Shown here one piece after another: positions 35,780 to 47,525 of a DNA stretch of 64,000 bases. The number at the start of each line of letters is the position of its first letter. Position 1 is the stretch's first letter. Location of the stretch: contig JARDYH010000002.1 in assembly GCA_029215795.1 (NCBI GenBank), positions 44,066,001 to 44,130,000 on the forward strand, given 5' to 3'. The notes beneath the pieces were generated by a model, which saw only the letters and a program-made list of their open reading frames with translations, was not told the origin of the DNA and did no database searches. Position numbers and translations under genes: made by a program. Origin of the DNA: Anniella stebbinsi. Taxonomy: Eukaryota; Chordata; Lepidosauria; Squamata; Anniellidae.

Positions 35780-36106
35780 GGTCCCCTCTACAAGAATTCG
35801 GTTTAACACCCGGTTGGCCGATTATGCGCATCATTTTTATCATTTTACACGGGAGGCAGTGAAGCGCATTACCGGTTGTATGAAACGAGCTTTAAAGGTG
35901 TTTAATGCAGAGAATCACTTGTTTACATGGTCATAAGATGCTTTCACTCCCGCGGTAAATTAAAACTCGCTATTTAACACGCATTCGATAATGTGCATAA
36001 TCGGACAGAAAAAGCGCCTCAACCCCCAATTTGCGCTCTGTTCATGTGGAGGTAAAATCAGTGATGCGCTTTGAAAGAGCTTTAAATCATTCTTGTAGAG
36101 GCACCC
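35780..36106 (+). mobile_element. TIR element of about 350 bp, copy 2
   Basis: Same family as 24305-24661: starts GGTCCCCTCTACAAGAATTC and ends TTCTTGTAGAGGCACCC. Contains GAAGCGCATTACCGG and CCGATTATGCGCAT. No matching flanking duplication was found. Confidence 0.75.
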
Positions 36107-37604
36107 TCTATGTGAAAATGGTGCTGGATGTAAGCTTAACAGGAAAGTAAAGATCCCAAAAATTGGGATAAGGCAATTAGGATGCAAGAGCCTTGCTGCT
36201 TTTTGAATCTTTTATGCCCCCTCAAAAACCTAGCACTAGTTGTATGCTCCAGCCCTGCATTTATTGTGTGCACCAACCACCATGTGGAAAGGCTCAAAAA
36301 GAAAGGACAACCGATGGGTCTTAGATATTACCTTAGAAATGCTTCCTAGCTCCTGTGTTTCCAAAGCATCTTACACTTAGCAAATGCTTAATAGAATTGC
36401 AACCTGACAAAGTTAAATGCAAGCATCTGCAAGTAGGCTAATGATGAGAGATCTGTGCTTTCATAGTAAAAATAATTATAGCAAATAGAGACCAGGACAG
36501 AGATTTCAAATGGAAAATTAACTGGTAGGTGTTGACAGCACTGCAGGATGAGCTGAGGGTTTCATTCATGAAATAGGAGACCTTATCTGAAAACTGCTTC
36601 GCTGTTCAATAGCCTGACAAGCATGTCTGATTTTTATACACCCGAAGCAGTCTGGTGATCCCTTTATGACAGTGTGCTCCTCCCACCTGCTGATAAACGG
36701 TTTCCCGACATTTGGAAAAGGGCAGCTTAACATGTGTTTCTGAGGATATCTACCCAGTTTAAATTTTGTTGAGTTCATTAACTTAACTTCAGAAAAAGGC
36801 CCATAATAACAGTTGAAAGTAAAAAGATACAAAGCCATAGAACAAAATTCTGTCTCCAGCTCATAACCAGAAAAATATGGGAACTTCTCTGAGGACCAGA
36901 AGTAATGCATTGGCACATTATATCCCCCAGACATCACATGTGCCTTGAATAGAGTTTGTGATCATCCTCTTTTCCCCACCCCATGGGTGAAAATATGCAA
37001 GGGGAAAAGCAGCTGGTGGGGGCAATGTTTAGCAAGTGGCGAAAGGGAGAAGTGGTAAGCAACCCCTCCATTTGTCAATCTTACCTTTTACAATTGATTT
37101 TCATTTTTAATGGAAATTGGAGAAAAGAGACACTTAACTCTGTGCCTCAATTAATTCAGCTCGAAAGGGCATTTTAGCATTAAGATTGCTCTGCAAACCC
37201 ACAGGTTTCTTTCCCCAATCCAGCACTTGAGAGGGGAAGATGTGTCACCATAGTTGAATCCATACGTCCACTGGTATGTCATGTGTGAGCTTCTTTAGCC
37301 TAGCTTTTCCCATTCAGCCATTTTTCCTAATCTGTCAATGACTCAGTGTAAGTACTCTGCTCTGCTCACAGATTTTGCTTTGTAATCGTCCTAGAACATT
37401 GCTCGAAGACTTAAATGTTCCTGTGGCCATCACAGATCATTATACCACAATTACTCCTGTAGTAATTTGAGAGACCACACAATTAAGTACAAAAAAGGAG
37501 ACCATACGATTAAGTACAGAAAACCAGATTTTTAACCTTCTAAAATGATTAGAAATATGTTAGCTAACTAAGGATGGACAAATCCATCCATCATTTAAGG
37601 GAAA
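36107..37604. other. Non-coding stretch
   Basis: No gene or clear repeat. A 123-codon minus frame at 36566-36937 has no recognisable domain and no clear splice context. Confidence 0.45.
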
Positions 37605-38575
37605 AAAAACATAGGAAGAGCCATGCTGGACCAGAGGGCCAGCTAGTGCAGCATTCTGTCTACAGAGTGGCCAACTAGCTGCTCCCAGGAAACCCATAAG
37701 TAGGACATGAGTGCAATAGCATCCCTGCAGTCATGTTCCCCAGCAACTGGTATACATAGGCATACTGCCTCTGATACTAGAAGTAGCATCTAGCCATCAA
37801 AAGTGGTTGATAGACTTTTCCTTTGTGAATTTGTCCAATTTCATTTTAAAGCCATCCAGATTGGTGTAGATCACTACATGCTGTGGAAGTGAATTCTATA
37901 GTGTAACTATGCAATGTGGGAATAAGTACTTCCTTCTCTGTCCTGAATCTTCCACCAATAAGCTTCATGGAATGAAGTATTGCAGAAAAATGTCTCCCTA
38001 TCCATTTTCTACACACCATACATAATTTTGTATACCTCTATCAAGTCTCCCTTCACTTGTCTTTTTTCCCTAAGATAAACAATCCCAGATATTGTATCCA
38101 TTCCTCATAGGGGAGCTGCTCCAGGCCCTTGGGCAATTAGGTTGCTCTTTTCTGCACTTTTTCCAACTGTACAATATCCTTTTTTAGTTGTGGCTACCAG
38201 AACTGTACACAGTATTCCAAGTGTTGTCACACCATAGATTTGTATAAGGGTAGTATAATATTTATTGGCAATTTTATTTTGGATTCCTAAGATGGAATTT
38301 GCCTTTTTCACAGCAGCTGCACACTGGGTCAATATTTTAATTGCGCTGTCCGCCACAATCCCAAATTCTCTTTCACTACCAGCTCAGATCTCATCAGTTT
38401 ATATGAGAAGTTGAGATTTTTTGCCCCAATGTGCATCACTTTATACTTATTTACATTGAACAATTTGTTTACATTGAACAAAATGTTTACATTGCCATTT
38501 TGATGCTCATTTTTCCAGTTTGGAGGGATCATTTTAGATCTCTTCGCAATCCCGTTTTGTTTTAATCACTCTAAA
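37605..38575 (-). mobile_element. CR1-like LINE 3' portion, degenerate
   Basis: On the minus strand the right part reads as a decayed CR1 C-terminal region (IKILTQCAAAVKKANSILG in the frame at 38105-38356). It is followed by degenerate versions of LEKVQKRAT and YEEWxxYLGLFxLGKK. A 3' UTR then shows the common sauropsid CR1 text: GTGAATTCCA-like segments, a CCAGTTGCTGGGGAAC motif, and an end near CCAGCATGGCTCTTCCTATG. The element is truncated at its 5' end and full of stops and indels. It is a different subfamily from the copy at 41.6-43.7 kb and looks older. Confidence 0.75.
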
Positions 38576-40318
38576 TAGTTTGGTTTCAGTTTTTCATTCT
38601 CTTAACTTTGGTTCACCTCAAATTCTGAGAATTTCTCTAGTATTGAGTTTGGTTTGTCCTGATCTCTCTCTCTCTCTCCCCCCTTCTGCATGAAAATCCA
38701 CCAGCATTTTTGAACACATTTCTCCTAATTCATGTATTTTAATGGATTTTCCCCAATATGCACATTTTTGCAAGCAATTTCCCCAATATATATTTTAATT
38801 GTTATGTTTCTTAATATACTCACTTTTTCATGCATGATTTCATTGGAGAATTCTATTGCAAAATTTGGAAACATGAACATTTCAAGGATAACTGAGTTTT
38901 AGTTCACATAATGATTAGAAAGTGCAAAATTAGCCAATTTTGCATTAAAATGGAAACCAAATAAATTTCTCCCCCAGCCTTACAACCAAAAATTAAAACT
39001 AAAACCAGATTCAAAAGTGCAACCACCAACACTATGGAGACTTCTCTCCTTTTTTTCAACCCCCCCCCCCACAAACCTTGCAGTGGGGAGAGAAGAAAAC
39101 TGGGGGGAGATTTAATTCTTCCATCCCACAGCACACTGGCCCTAATCCAAATTGCAATCATGCACAGTTACATTAGTGTAAATAAAAATATCAGGCTCAG
39201 CTACTCCTATGCAATTAGCAGAACGTAGTTTCGCACTCAAGCCCTTTCTTGGCTAGTTAAAGGATATCTGCTCCTGAGTGTTATTGCTGAGTTTGCAGAT
39301 ATTCAGAGATGTGCTAGGGACAGCTATTTTGCACATTAAAATTTCTTGCTTCCTTTTAGGAAATAATATCAACCTATTTGTATGTCACCACAATCATTAC
39401 ATCTTGATCAGCAACATCATTCCACACACTTGAAAATTGCACAGATTTTTCACTATTTGAATATGGAGAAAAATAACATATTGATTTACAGGTGGGCTAA
39501 TTTTGTAATATGGAGGAGTTTTCATATTGGATTTTTTCAGTACTGGCCCCTGACACTATGGCATGCCGGATGAGTTGTCCTTGGAACAAAAAAGTGGGAG
39601 CAGTGAGACAAGAGGTATCAGATTACATAGTACACTGAAGGTTGGGCATTGAACATTGCTATATGAGAGCAGCATATTCGGTTATATATATTCCATCAGT
39701 CACTTCTGTTACATCTCATGCAGCAAAATATTGATTAGTCTATGGTCAGCTAATACACCTAGCAGATGTGAGAGGCGGGGATAGAAAGGATAGAAATGCT
39801 GCCTTTTCATTATATAAGGCAGGCTTATAATTCATCTAAAATGAAGACAAAAAACAATAGCTCTCAAAATAATAAACTCTTTGTCATCAAATGGAGCTCT
39901 TGCAGAACAAGAAGGTATTAGGGAAAAAGATGGCATTTAACGGTTTCGATACCTCCTTTATATTACCTTAAGTATACAGAAGACATATAGTATACACAAA
40001 GAGATGCATGTCTTTGCAAGGGTTTACACCAAATTTGAATGGTATTTATTGAAAAAGCAAATTTGTACCTTGTTTCAGACAGCACATTCTCTTGGGTGTG
40101 ACAAAATCTTCTCACCTTATTATATCAAACACCAGAAGCGCAATAAGACTTCACAGGATTGTTTTCTGGGGTGCCTTGACACATTATCTTTGATACTTTT
40201 GAAATAATAACTTTAACAGTGTTCATGTTGCATGTACTTAAAACTATAGGTTGTCAACTTTAAATCTAAGCTTTTTATATGTGTTACTGAGAAGCACTGC
40301 TATGGTCTTTGTTATGTG
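38576..40318. other. Non-coding stretch
   Basis: No gene seen. Between about 38690 and 38900 there is AT-rich text with TTTCCCCAATAT words repeated twice, resembling old interspersed repeat DNA (compare about 180-400 and 2900-3060). Confidence 0.4.
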
Positions 40319-40463
40319 AGTATATATATTCTTATTGGCATCACTCTAGCCCCTTGTCTAATGTGCTGTTGCTCCAAGAAAAACTGAGTGGGCAGAAGAT
40401 TCATGGCAGCAAGAGCAAGAGGAACCTGTCTTTTGTGCAATTTGTACTTCATTGAATTGTGTG
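40319..40463 (-). repeat. Left arm of a 140-bp inverted repeat around CR1
   Basis: The minus strand reads TCAATGAAGTACAAATTGCA through AACAGCACATTAGACAAGG to GCCAATAAGAATA. The same text appears on the plus strand at 43720-43870. Unidentified family; both copies stop after AATAAGAATA plus a TA-rich tract, which suggests a retroposon 3' end. Confidence 0.75.
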
Positions 40464-41466
40464 TCCTCAACTGTAACTTAATCAAAGGAGTTACCCTGCT
40501 GCTTACCACTATATAAAGCTTGAGAACTCTGGATAAATGCAACTGCCTTCCTAATTCCAAGTCACCACTCCTGCCAAATAACCCACAGGAATACCTGTAA
40601 ATTGGACAATGCAATGCATTGGTGGGAAGTTTTCTCACCCAAGACAGATCAGAATTTAAGGCACTTCCTGGGCATCCCTTGTGGTATCGTTTTTCCCCTT
40701 CATACTCCTACCTAATTTTCTTGAAAGCAAGGTTTTTGTAATGTTTAGTTTACTTTAATTCAATCAAGTAGCTGGAAACTTCTTTGAGGTTCCCTTTCAT
40801 TCCCCAGTGTCAAGCTATTGATCTCTTTGGTTCAAAATATGCTGAGTCCACCTAAGATTGCTGCCCCTTTGTTTGGATCCTATAACTGCCCTTGAGTTTA
40901 GGTATCTAGTGTGTTCTTCAGTCATGGGATTCATTGTGAACAGAACCAAGGATTTCCTGGAGTTCACTTGGACCTTAGTTTGTTCCTTGTGATCTTTACA
41001 AATACTCAGTCTCTCCTACTCTGGTCCAAACCTCTATTTCTAGGGCCATACTTCTTTTTGTTTGCTGTCTTATCTACCCAGATAGACCCATTACCCACTG
41101 CGCCTCTCCAGCTGGCTTCTACTTGTGGCACAGCCTAATTACACCAGGAAATACAGAGCTAGAGCTTCCACAACAGATGGTTGTCCAATACTTCGTACTT
41201 ACTCCAGTAAGGGAGCCCACCACCACTCTTCTTCATTGGTTCCATGGTTGAACTACTCTTATCATCTTGTCAACTAAGTGCACCTTGGAATGCATCCAAC
41301 ACTCTGATGGCTACACATTGCAAGTGCAGCAATTCCCTATATTTTAGGGAAGCTTATTCACCAGTAAAAAATGTCACTGAGGAGCTCATGATAAGCTCCC
41401 ATGGAAATTAATATGAATACCCTTAGAAGTTTGCAAAAGTCTAAATGTTAGTATCTTATCCAGGGT

Positions 41467-41568
41467 TAGGCAACATAGCATGTTTCAGCTCTTTTGGACT
41501 ATAGCTACCATAATTACCCCAATATCTGTTGGGGGACAAATTCTGCCAAAAGTGGCCCCTCCAAGAAA
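41467..41568. mobile_element. Degenerate palindromic MITE next to CR1
   Basis: TTTTGGACTATAGCTACCAT and a decayed inverse mark an old copy of the palindromic family at 44.1 kb. It ends where CR1 homology begins. Confidence 0.45.
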
Positions 41569-41580
41569 TTCCTGACATGA

Positions 41581-42090
41581 GTGGCTGATAACTTTCTCCT
41601 ACACAAAGTAGAGGAAGGAACTAGAGGAACGGCTATCCTTGACTTGATACTGACCAATAGGGATGACTTAGTGGATTACGTGCCAATTACGGGAACTCTG
41701 GGGAAAAGTGACCATGTCATACCTGAGTTCTTGATTTTAAAGGAAGTAAAAGTTGAGTGTAGCCATACGTGTACTCTGGATCTCAGGAAAGCTGATTTTA
41801 ATAAACTCAGAACTATAAGTAAGGTCCCATGGCAGGAGACCCTAAAGAGAAAAGGAATCCAAGATGGGTGGGAGTTTTTTAAAAAGGAAATTTTAAAGGC
41901 ACAATTACAAACAATTCCAACAAGGAAAAAAGATAGAAGACAACAGAAGAAACCAATGTGGCTTCACAAAAAGCTTGGAGATGACCAGAAAATAAAAAAG
42001 GATACATATAGGAAGTGGAAGTGTACAAACTACAAAAGAAGTGTACAAACAAGTAGCATAGAAGTGCTGGGATGGTATCAGGAAGGCTAA
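41581..42090 (+). pseudogene. CR1 ORF2 fragment: endonuclease C-terminus and linker
   Basis: A 169-residue open frame. The first half matches the end of the CR1 endonuclease (SDH motif). The second half is the basic linker before the reverse transcriptase. It is interrupted downstream by a frameshift; an additional short segment of the same linker continues in another frame at 42154-42399. Confidence 0.7.
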
Positions 42091-42343
42091 AGCTGAGAAT
42101 GAGCTGAGTCTAATAAGGGTTGCTAAAAGCAATAAAAAGCTTTCTTCAGATACGTGAATAGTAAAAGAGGGAAAAAACTGCTTAATGGGGATGGCAAATT
42201 GGTAACAGATGACAAAGAAAAGGCTGAAGTGCTCAATTCCTACTTTGGCTCAGTCTTCTCCCAAAAGCGGGCCTGTGACCCCCCTGGAAAAAGTGAAGTA
42301 CAAGCTGTCGGGGCAGAATTGCAGTTTGAGATTGATTTAAAAA

Positions 42344-42631
42344 ATGGTCAAGGAACACCTACTTTCTTTGAACAAGTTCAAATCTCCAGGGCCCGATGAA
42401 CTGCATCCTAGAGTAATAAAGAAGCTGGTAGAAGAATTCTCAGAACCACTGTCTATTATCTTTGTGAAATCATGGAAGAAGGGTGAAGTGCAGGACGACT
42501 GGAGGAGGGCTAATGTTGTCCCCACCTTCAAAAAGGGCAAAAAAGAGGAACTTGGGAACTATAGACCAGTCAGTCTGACATCCATCCCTGGGAAAATTTT
42601 GGAGCAGATTATAAAAGAAGTCAATCTGTAA
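42344..42631 (+). pseudogene. CR1 ORF2 fragment: N-terminal RT blocks
   Basis: The open frame contains the conserved SPGPDELHPRVIKKL and WRRANVVPTFKKGKKEELGNYRPVSLTS blocks of CR1 reverse transcriptase. It ends at a premature stop before the palm. Confidence 0.75.
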
Positions 42632-42854
42632 ACACCTTGAAAACAATGCAGTGATTACTAGAAGCCAGCATGGATTTGTCAAGAACAAATCCTGTCAGAC
42701 TAATCTGATCTCATTTTTTGATCGGGTAACCCCCCTTGTGGACTGTGGAAATGGACGTAGTATATCTGGACTTCAGCAAAGCTTTTGACAAAGTGCCCCA
42801 TGACATTCTGATTAACAAACTAGTGAAAAGTGGGCTAGATGGAACAACTACTAA

Positions 42855-43175
42855 GTGGATCCACAGTTGGCTACAGGTACCTTCTCACACTGGGGGGAGG
42901 TAATGAGTGGGGTACCGCAGGGCTCAGTCCTGGTCCCAGTGCTCTTCAACATTTCTATTAATGATTTTGATGAGGAGGTGCAGGGAATGCTTACCAAATT
43001 TGCAGATGACACAAAATTGGGTGGGGTCGCTAATACCCTGGAAGACAGAAACAACCTTCAATGTGAACTTGATAGACTGGAGCACTGGGCTGAAAACAAC
43101 AGAATGAAATTTAATAGGGATAAATGCCAAGTTTTACACTTCGGAAAAAGAAACCAAATACACAAATACAAGTGA
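42855..43175 (+). pseudogene. CR1 ORF2 fragment: RT palm with FADD box
   Basis: The open frame contains GVPQGSVL, ALFNI-like LFNISINDF, and KFADDTKLGG. Both catalytic aspartates are retained, but the frame is flanked by breaks on both sides. Confidence 0.75.
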
Positions 43176-43212
43176 GAGGGATCTTGGAATTGTTATAGAT
43201 CACAAGCTGAAT

Positions 43213-43641
43213 ATGAGCCAACAGTGTGATGTGGCTGCAAAAAAAGCAAATGCTATTTTGGGCTGCATTAATAGAAGTATAACTTCCAAATCACACGAGG
43301 TACTGGTTCCCCTCCATTCGTCACTTGTTAAGCCCCATCTTGAGTATTGTGTCCAGTTCAAGAAGGATGCAGAGAAGCTGGAATGTGTTCAGAGGAGGGC
43401 AACGGGGATGATCAGGGGTCTGGAAACAAAGCCCTATGAAGAGAGACTGAAAGAACTGGGCATGTTTAGCTTGGAGAAGGGAAGATTGAGGGGAGATATG
43501 ATAGCACTTTTCAACTACTTGAAAGGTCGTCACACAGAAGAGGGCCAGGATCTCTTCTCGATCAACCCAGAACGCAAGACATGGAATTATGGGCTCAAGA
43601 GGGAAGCCAGATTCCGGCTGGACATTAGCAAATCTTCCTGA
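43213..43641 (+). pseudogene. CR1 ORF2 fragment: C-terminal domain
   Basis: The open frame matches the conserved CR1 C-terminal region ([59 protein letters not shown]). It ends shortly before the 3' UTR. Confidence 0.8.
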
Positions 43642-43719
43642 CTGTTAGAGCAATATGACAATGATACCAATTACCTAGGGAGGTTGTGGGCTCTCCTACA
43701 CTAGAGGCATTCAAGAGGC

Positions 43720-43870
43720 CACACAAGTCAATGAAGTACAAATTGCACAAAAGACAGGTTCCTCTTGCTCTTCCTCTTGCTGCCACGAATCTCCTGCCCA
43801 CTCAGTTTTTCTTGGAGCAACAGCACATTAGACAAGGAGCTAGAGTGATGCCAATAAGAATAATATATAT
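43720..43870 (+). repeat. Right arm of a 140-bp inverted repeat around CR1
   Basis: Plus-strand copy of the 40.3-kb repeat, starting exactly where the CR1 3' UTR is cut off and ending in TAATATATATATT. It contains a 6-base CTTCCT-type expansion relative to the other arm. The longer open frame over it (43686-43976) is probably chance. Confidence 0.75.
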
Positions 43871-44148
43871 ATTAAACAAAAAACCTATGGTTTACAAAAA
43901 CAATGTTAAGGCTCTACAGTTTCCAACCAAGCACGAAAAAGCAGGGAAATTGGGAGTTAAGGCTCACAAGCCTTAACGCCACATCCTCCCTAAGGAGGCA
44001 GAAAGTGCAAGTGAAATTCTCATTCTCCCAAAGCAGATAAACCATGAGGACAGGGTGGAGAATATGATATGCAGAGGTGACTGTGGGGTTGTGGAAAACT
44101 GATCACAAACAACTTAGGGCCACCTACTTCTCTTTTTTTTGTTTAGAG

Positions 44149-44284
44149 CAGCCCTTCCCCAACCTGGTGCCCTCCAAAGGTGTTGGACTACAACTCCCAT
44201 CATTGCAAGTCAGTATGTCCCATGGTCAGGAATTCTGGGACTTGTCATCTCAAACACCTGGAGGGCAGTAGGATGGGGAATGCT
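44149..44284. mobile_element. Palindromic MITE (GGACTACAACTCCCATCAT type)
   Basis: Starts CAGCCCTTCCCCAACCTGG, contains TTGGACTACAACTCCCATCA and its decayed inverse, and ends GGGGAATGCTG. This palindromic repeat is very common in sauropsid genomes. Partial copies lie at about 15913-15985 (left half only, cut by the next MITE) and 41467-41568 (degenerate). Confidence 0.75.
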
Positions 44285-45885
44285 GTTCCATACCCTTACC
44301 AAATACAGGGTCTGCGCAATCCTTTTCTCTCACACACATCTCGCATATATGGGGTGGGGGGGATAGAAAGAAAGGTATAGCCACCTATTCCCAGGAGAGA
44401 TCTGAAGATGAGGTTGTCATGGATCCAGAGGAACCACACCCTGCTTCACCAGGGAGTAAAAGATCAAACTGGCCTTATGAAGATAGCCCAAAATACTCTC
44501 AGAGCCAAAGGAATGCATGTTTCAGAAGAGAAAAGAGAAACTCTTCTTCTTCACTCAAAAGGTCTGTGCTATAGAGGCAGCGGCCATTTCACTCACCCAC
44601 CCCACATTCTAAGGCAGGAGGGAGGGGGGGAGAGCGACACTACTGAGTGTGTGTCAGTGTCGCGTTATGAGGGAAGATGGCCGCCTCATTGACTTGAATG
44701 AGAGGTTAAAATAGTCCTGAAAAGTCAACCGAAGGGAATTTTTAAAAAAACGAAAAGCTTTCCATCAACTACAGTCAAGGAGGAAGAAGACCCCACCACT
44801 GGATTAGTTAATAAGGCTTTAGAAATTATGCAAATTGAGAGCACTAAAAGTCTCAACCCGGAAGTAAATTTTACAAAAGCAGGGAGAGAGGTTTGTATTC
44901 CTTTTCTACCTTAAACTGCTCTCCTTCCCTCAATCTTTCACCAATTTTCTTGAAATTTTCAGGTAATGTAAAACAAACATTTCTTTCTGGCACCTGTAAA
45001 TTTCAGAAAGGTTGATGAAACATTTTCAATTTTATGGCTGTTAGAATGACTCCTCCCCCTATTATCACTTTAACATGGCGGAATGTGTTTTTTACTGACG
45101 GCCCTTAACAATGGAGGCACGGCTGTGCCTCCATTAATGAAATCTAAATGCAAAAGGAAACAGTTATCAGCTGGTTGGGTGTCCCCACCGAGCTCTGTAG
45201 CTCAACAAGCCGAGAACTGTGCATTTAGGTTTCATTGTTTTAATATTGTCTCAATGACTGTGAAATTACAGTAAAGTGCATTTTTCCTCAGCTCCTGATG
45301 AAGGATGTATTTCTGAAATGTGTAGAGCAGATCGAAGAAGTTATTAAAGATTAAAGAAAAAGACCGTTTCATAGCACCAGAGCTTTGCTCTCATTTTTTT
45401 TTATCAATCCTACCAAAGACCTGTGGTGGTCAGGCTAGGAGCAGAAGATAAATATGGAGACCAGAAAGATAATAAATTAGATTAAAGCCAAAGCTCTCTT
45501 TAATTATTTCATCTCCTTCATTATTTCATCTCCTTCATGTGTTCTCTTTCCATTGGTGCACTGTGGTTTGAAGACAAAAGGAATATGCTAGAAATGGCAT
45601 TTCAATGGGGAGTGATGATCATATACCCTTCAACATTTCACAGATGAAATTAGGAAATACTCCTATGCATGGAATAACTGAGTTGGCCCAAGGATTTGGC
45701 CTAGTGGACAATATTAAGTCAGGAATTGAGCTCTAACACATCAGGAGATAACACACATAAAATGTTCCATGTTTTGTATTCTTCAGCAGACAGCTTGAGT
45801 GAAACTATGCCTTGCATTCTAGGGTATTCCAGATCTCCTTGCAGGGCCATTTATAATGTGAGAAATCATAGGAGACTGCATTATG

Positions 45886-45889
<4 letters not shown>

Positions 45890-45926
<37 letters not shown>
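45890..45926. repeat. (TA)n microsatellite
   Basis: Perfect TA run of about 18 units. Confidence 0.9.
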
Positions 45927-45931
<5 letters not shown>

Positions 45932-46504
45932 CAGCTTTTGTGGAGCAGCACTATCCATACTTATGAGTTATACAGGATTCTTCATGACATTATTTTGATT
46001 GACAGTTCTATGTAACATTTGGAGACTTGATACAAAACTGCTGCATGTACAAAAGTTGATCTAATGGAAAATCTTGTTTACAAATGATGAGAGACAATTT
46101 TCAGATTTGAGCAGTAGCTGAAGAAAACTGCAGTGGATAACAAAATGTGTCCATGTTGAGCACTGAGTGAAGGAGAAGTGTGTTGCATATCCTTAATGGC
46201 AGGCATTGCATTGGAGGTAGGGACAGAGCAGGCCCATGGTTGCTGACTAAACAGCAGTGCCCTATGTGGGTACAGGCAGTGATGTCAGTGCAACATCAAC
46301 CAGTAACAATAATAAAATAAATGCATTTGTTTGGAGGGAAATCATCAGCTTTTAAGTTCCACAAATATTTCACTACACTGAATACTAAAACACAAGTGTT
46401 TCACAATACAGAAACCTTTGGAAACATTTGGAAAACACCTTACATGATTACATACATTTTTTTTTAATGACTAGGTACGGTGGATCTAGCAATTCAGGAA
46501 TGAC

Positions 46505-46592
46505 ACTTTACAATCCTATGCAGATGTACTTGGGAGTAAGTCTCATTAAACTCAGTGGGGTTTACTTTTTAGGAGTCATGTACAGGATTCTG
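46505..46592. repeat. Short palindromic repeat, third copy
   Basis: CAATCCTATGCAGATGTACT, TGGGAGTAAGTCTCATTAAA and the closing TGTACAGGATTCTG match the family. Confidence 0.55.
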
Positions 46593-46700
46593 TTGGTAAA
46601 ACCGTACACTCCCAGATTTATATGCAGGTTTTGTAAACCAATTATATGCAGTGACTATTTCTAGAACTCCAGCTTTATCATACTTTTATATATCTTTGGC

Positions 46701-46932
46701 CAGATCTACACCAAGCAGGATATAGTGGTATGAAAGCAGTATGAAAGTGGTACATAAAACACAGGAGCTGCACCAAGCGGGATATAGTGGTATATGGTAT
46801 GTGTCAATGGGCCCCAACAGTTGTAAATGTACTTCAGTACTACTATAAAGCAGTAGTGTGGCTCCTACTTTTTATATACTGCTTTCATACCACTTTTATA
46901 CTGCTATATCCTGCTTGGTGTGGATCTGGCCC
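46701..46932. mobile_element. Palindromic MITE with a second unit nested in its centre
   Basis: Outer arms GGCCAGATCTACACCAAGCA and its inverse at the right (ending GGATCTGGCCC) pair over about 55 bases. Between them at about 46762-46870 lies a unit with its own ends AGGAGCTGCACC and GTGTGGCTCCT, and the GGGCCCCAACAGTTG and AAAGCAGTAGTG words of the family seen at 30.2 kb. Confidence 0.7.
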
Positions 46933-47354
46933 AAATCTATCTATCCATCCATCCATCCATCTCTTTAAAACCCATATCTCTACTTTGTGTCATATCGATA
47001 GGGTCCCATCATGGTAATGCTATATCCCTCTTGCATATTTAGACCCCATAGTACACACAATGCGGTATTTTGGATCAGTTGCAGTATTTTGAATAATACA
47101 GAATAAAAAGCAGGAAATAACTAATCAGTGCACTTCAATACCGATAAAAAGCACTAGTGTCGATCTAGCCCAATTCTTTCACACAGCAAAGTATTTCACA
47201 GGACAGCAGCACTGATAAACTTTTTTTCTTTTAAAAATGGGGGTGAATAGAAGTATCTATAAACATTTATGTTGGTAACATCACTATAATTATTACGATG
47301 AATAAAAAGTAACCACATCAAATGCCATCAAAGTTATTGGTAATGTTGCCCTCC

Positions 47355-47525
47355 CCTCTATTTATCCCAGTGCTCCACTTATTCTGGTTGGCAATGACTC
47401 TTCAAGGGGAGGCAGAGGTCTTTTTCTGCTGTGTTACCTGGAATCCTTTTAACTGGAGATGACAGGGATTGAACTCGGGACCATCTGTATGCAAAACATG
47501 TGCTCTGCTGTTGAGCTCTGGGTCT
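47355..47525 (+). mobile_element. tRNA-derived SINE, diverged
   Basis: Same family as 2.6 kb: CTGGTTGGCAATGAC, CTGGAGATGACAGGGATTGA, ATGCAAAACATGTGCTCTGC, TGAGCTCTGG. Confidence 0.65.

Larger units (their letters stand above)
41569..43720 (+). mobile_element. CR1 LINE, broken ORF2, both ends truncated
   Basis: Translated pieces in several frames follow the order of CR1 ORF2. At 41581-42090 is the C-terminal part of the endonuclease (ILDLILTNRDDLVDYV, GKSDH) and linker. At 42344-42631 are early RT blocks (NKFKSPGPDELHPRVIK, NYRPVSLTSIPGK). Near 42757-42830 is [15 protein letters not shown]. At 42901-43040 are GVPQGSVL and the catalytic FADD box. At 43213-43641 is the C-terminal domain ([47 protein letters not shown]). 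At least four frameshifts or stops separate the parts, so it is dead. The 3' UTR starts as CR1 but is cut off near 43720, where an unrelated repeat begins, so the usual short tandem CR1 tail is absent. Left of 41569 lies a degenerate palindromic MITE. Confidence 0.85.
44285..46700. other. Non-coding stretch
   Basis: No gene seen. The 44.4-44.7 kb part is GC-richer with a 94-codon frame but no domain. Holds a TA microsatellite and a short palindromic repeat. Confidence 0.45.

Noticed and set aside
36566..36937. 123-codon minus-strand frame as a possible exon
   Set aside because: No domain, no convincing splice sites in phase, and composition like the surrounding DNA.
43686..43976. A shared frame (KYKLHKRQVPLAL...) at 43.7 kb and, inverted, at 40.3-40.6 kb
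   Set aside because: It lies in the 140-bp inverted repeat and extends into unrelated DNA on each side. Two copies of one repeat do not show coding selection.
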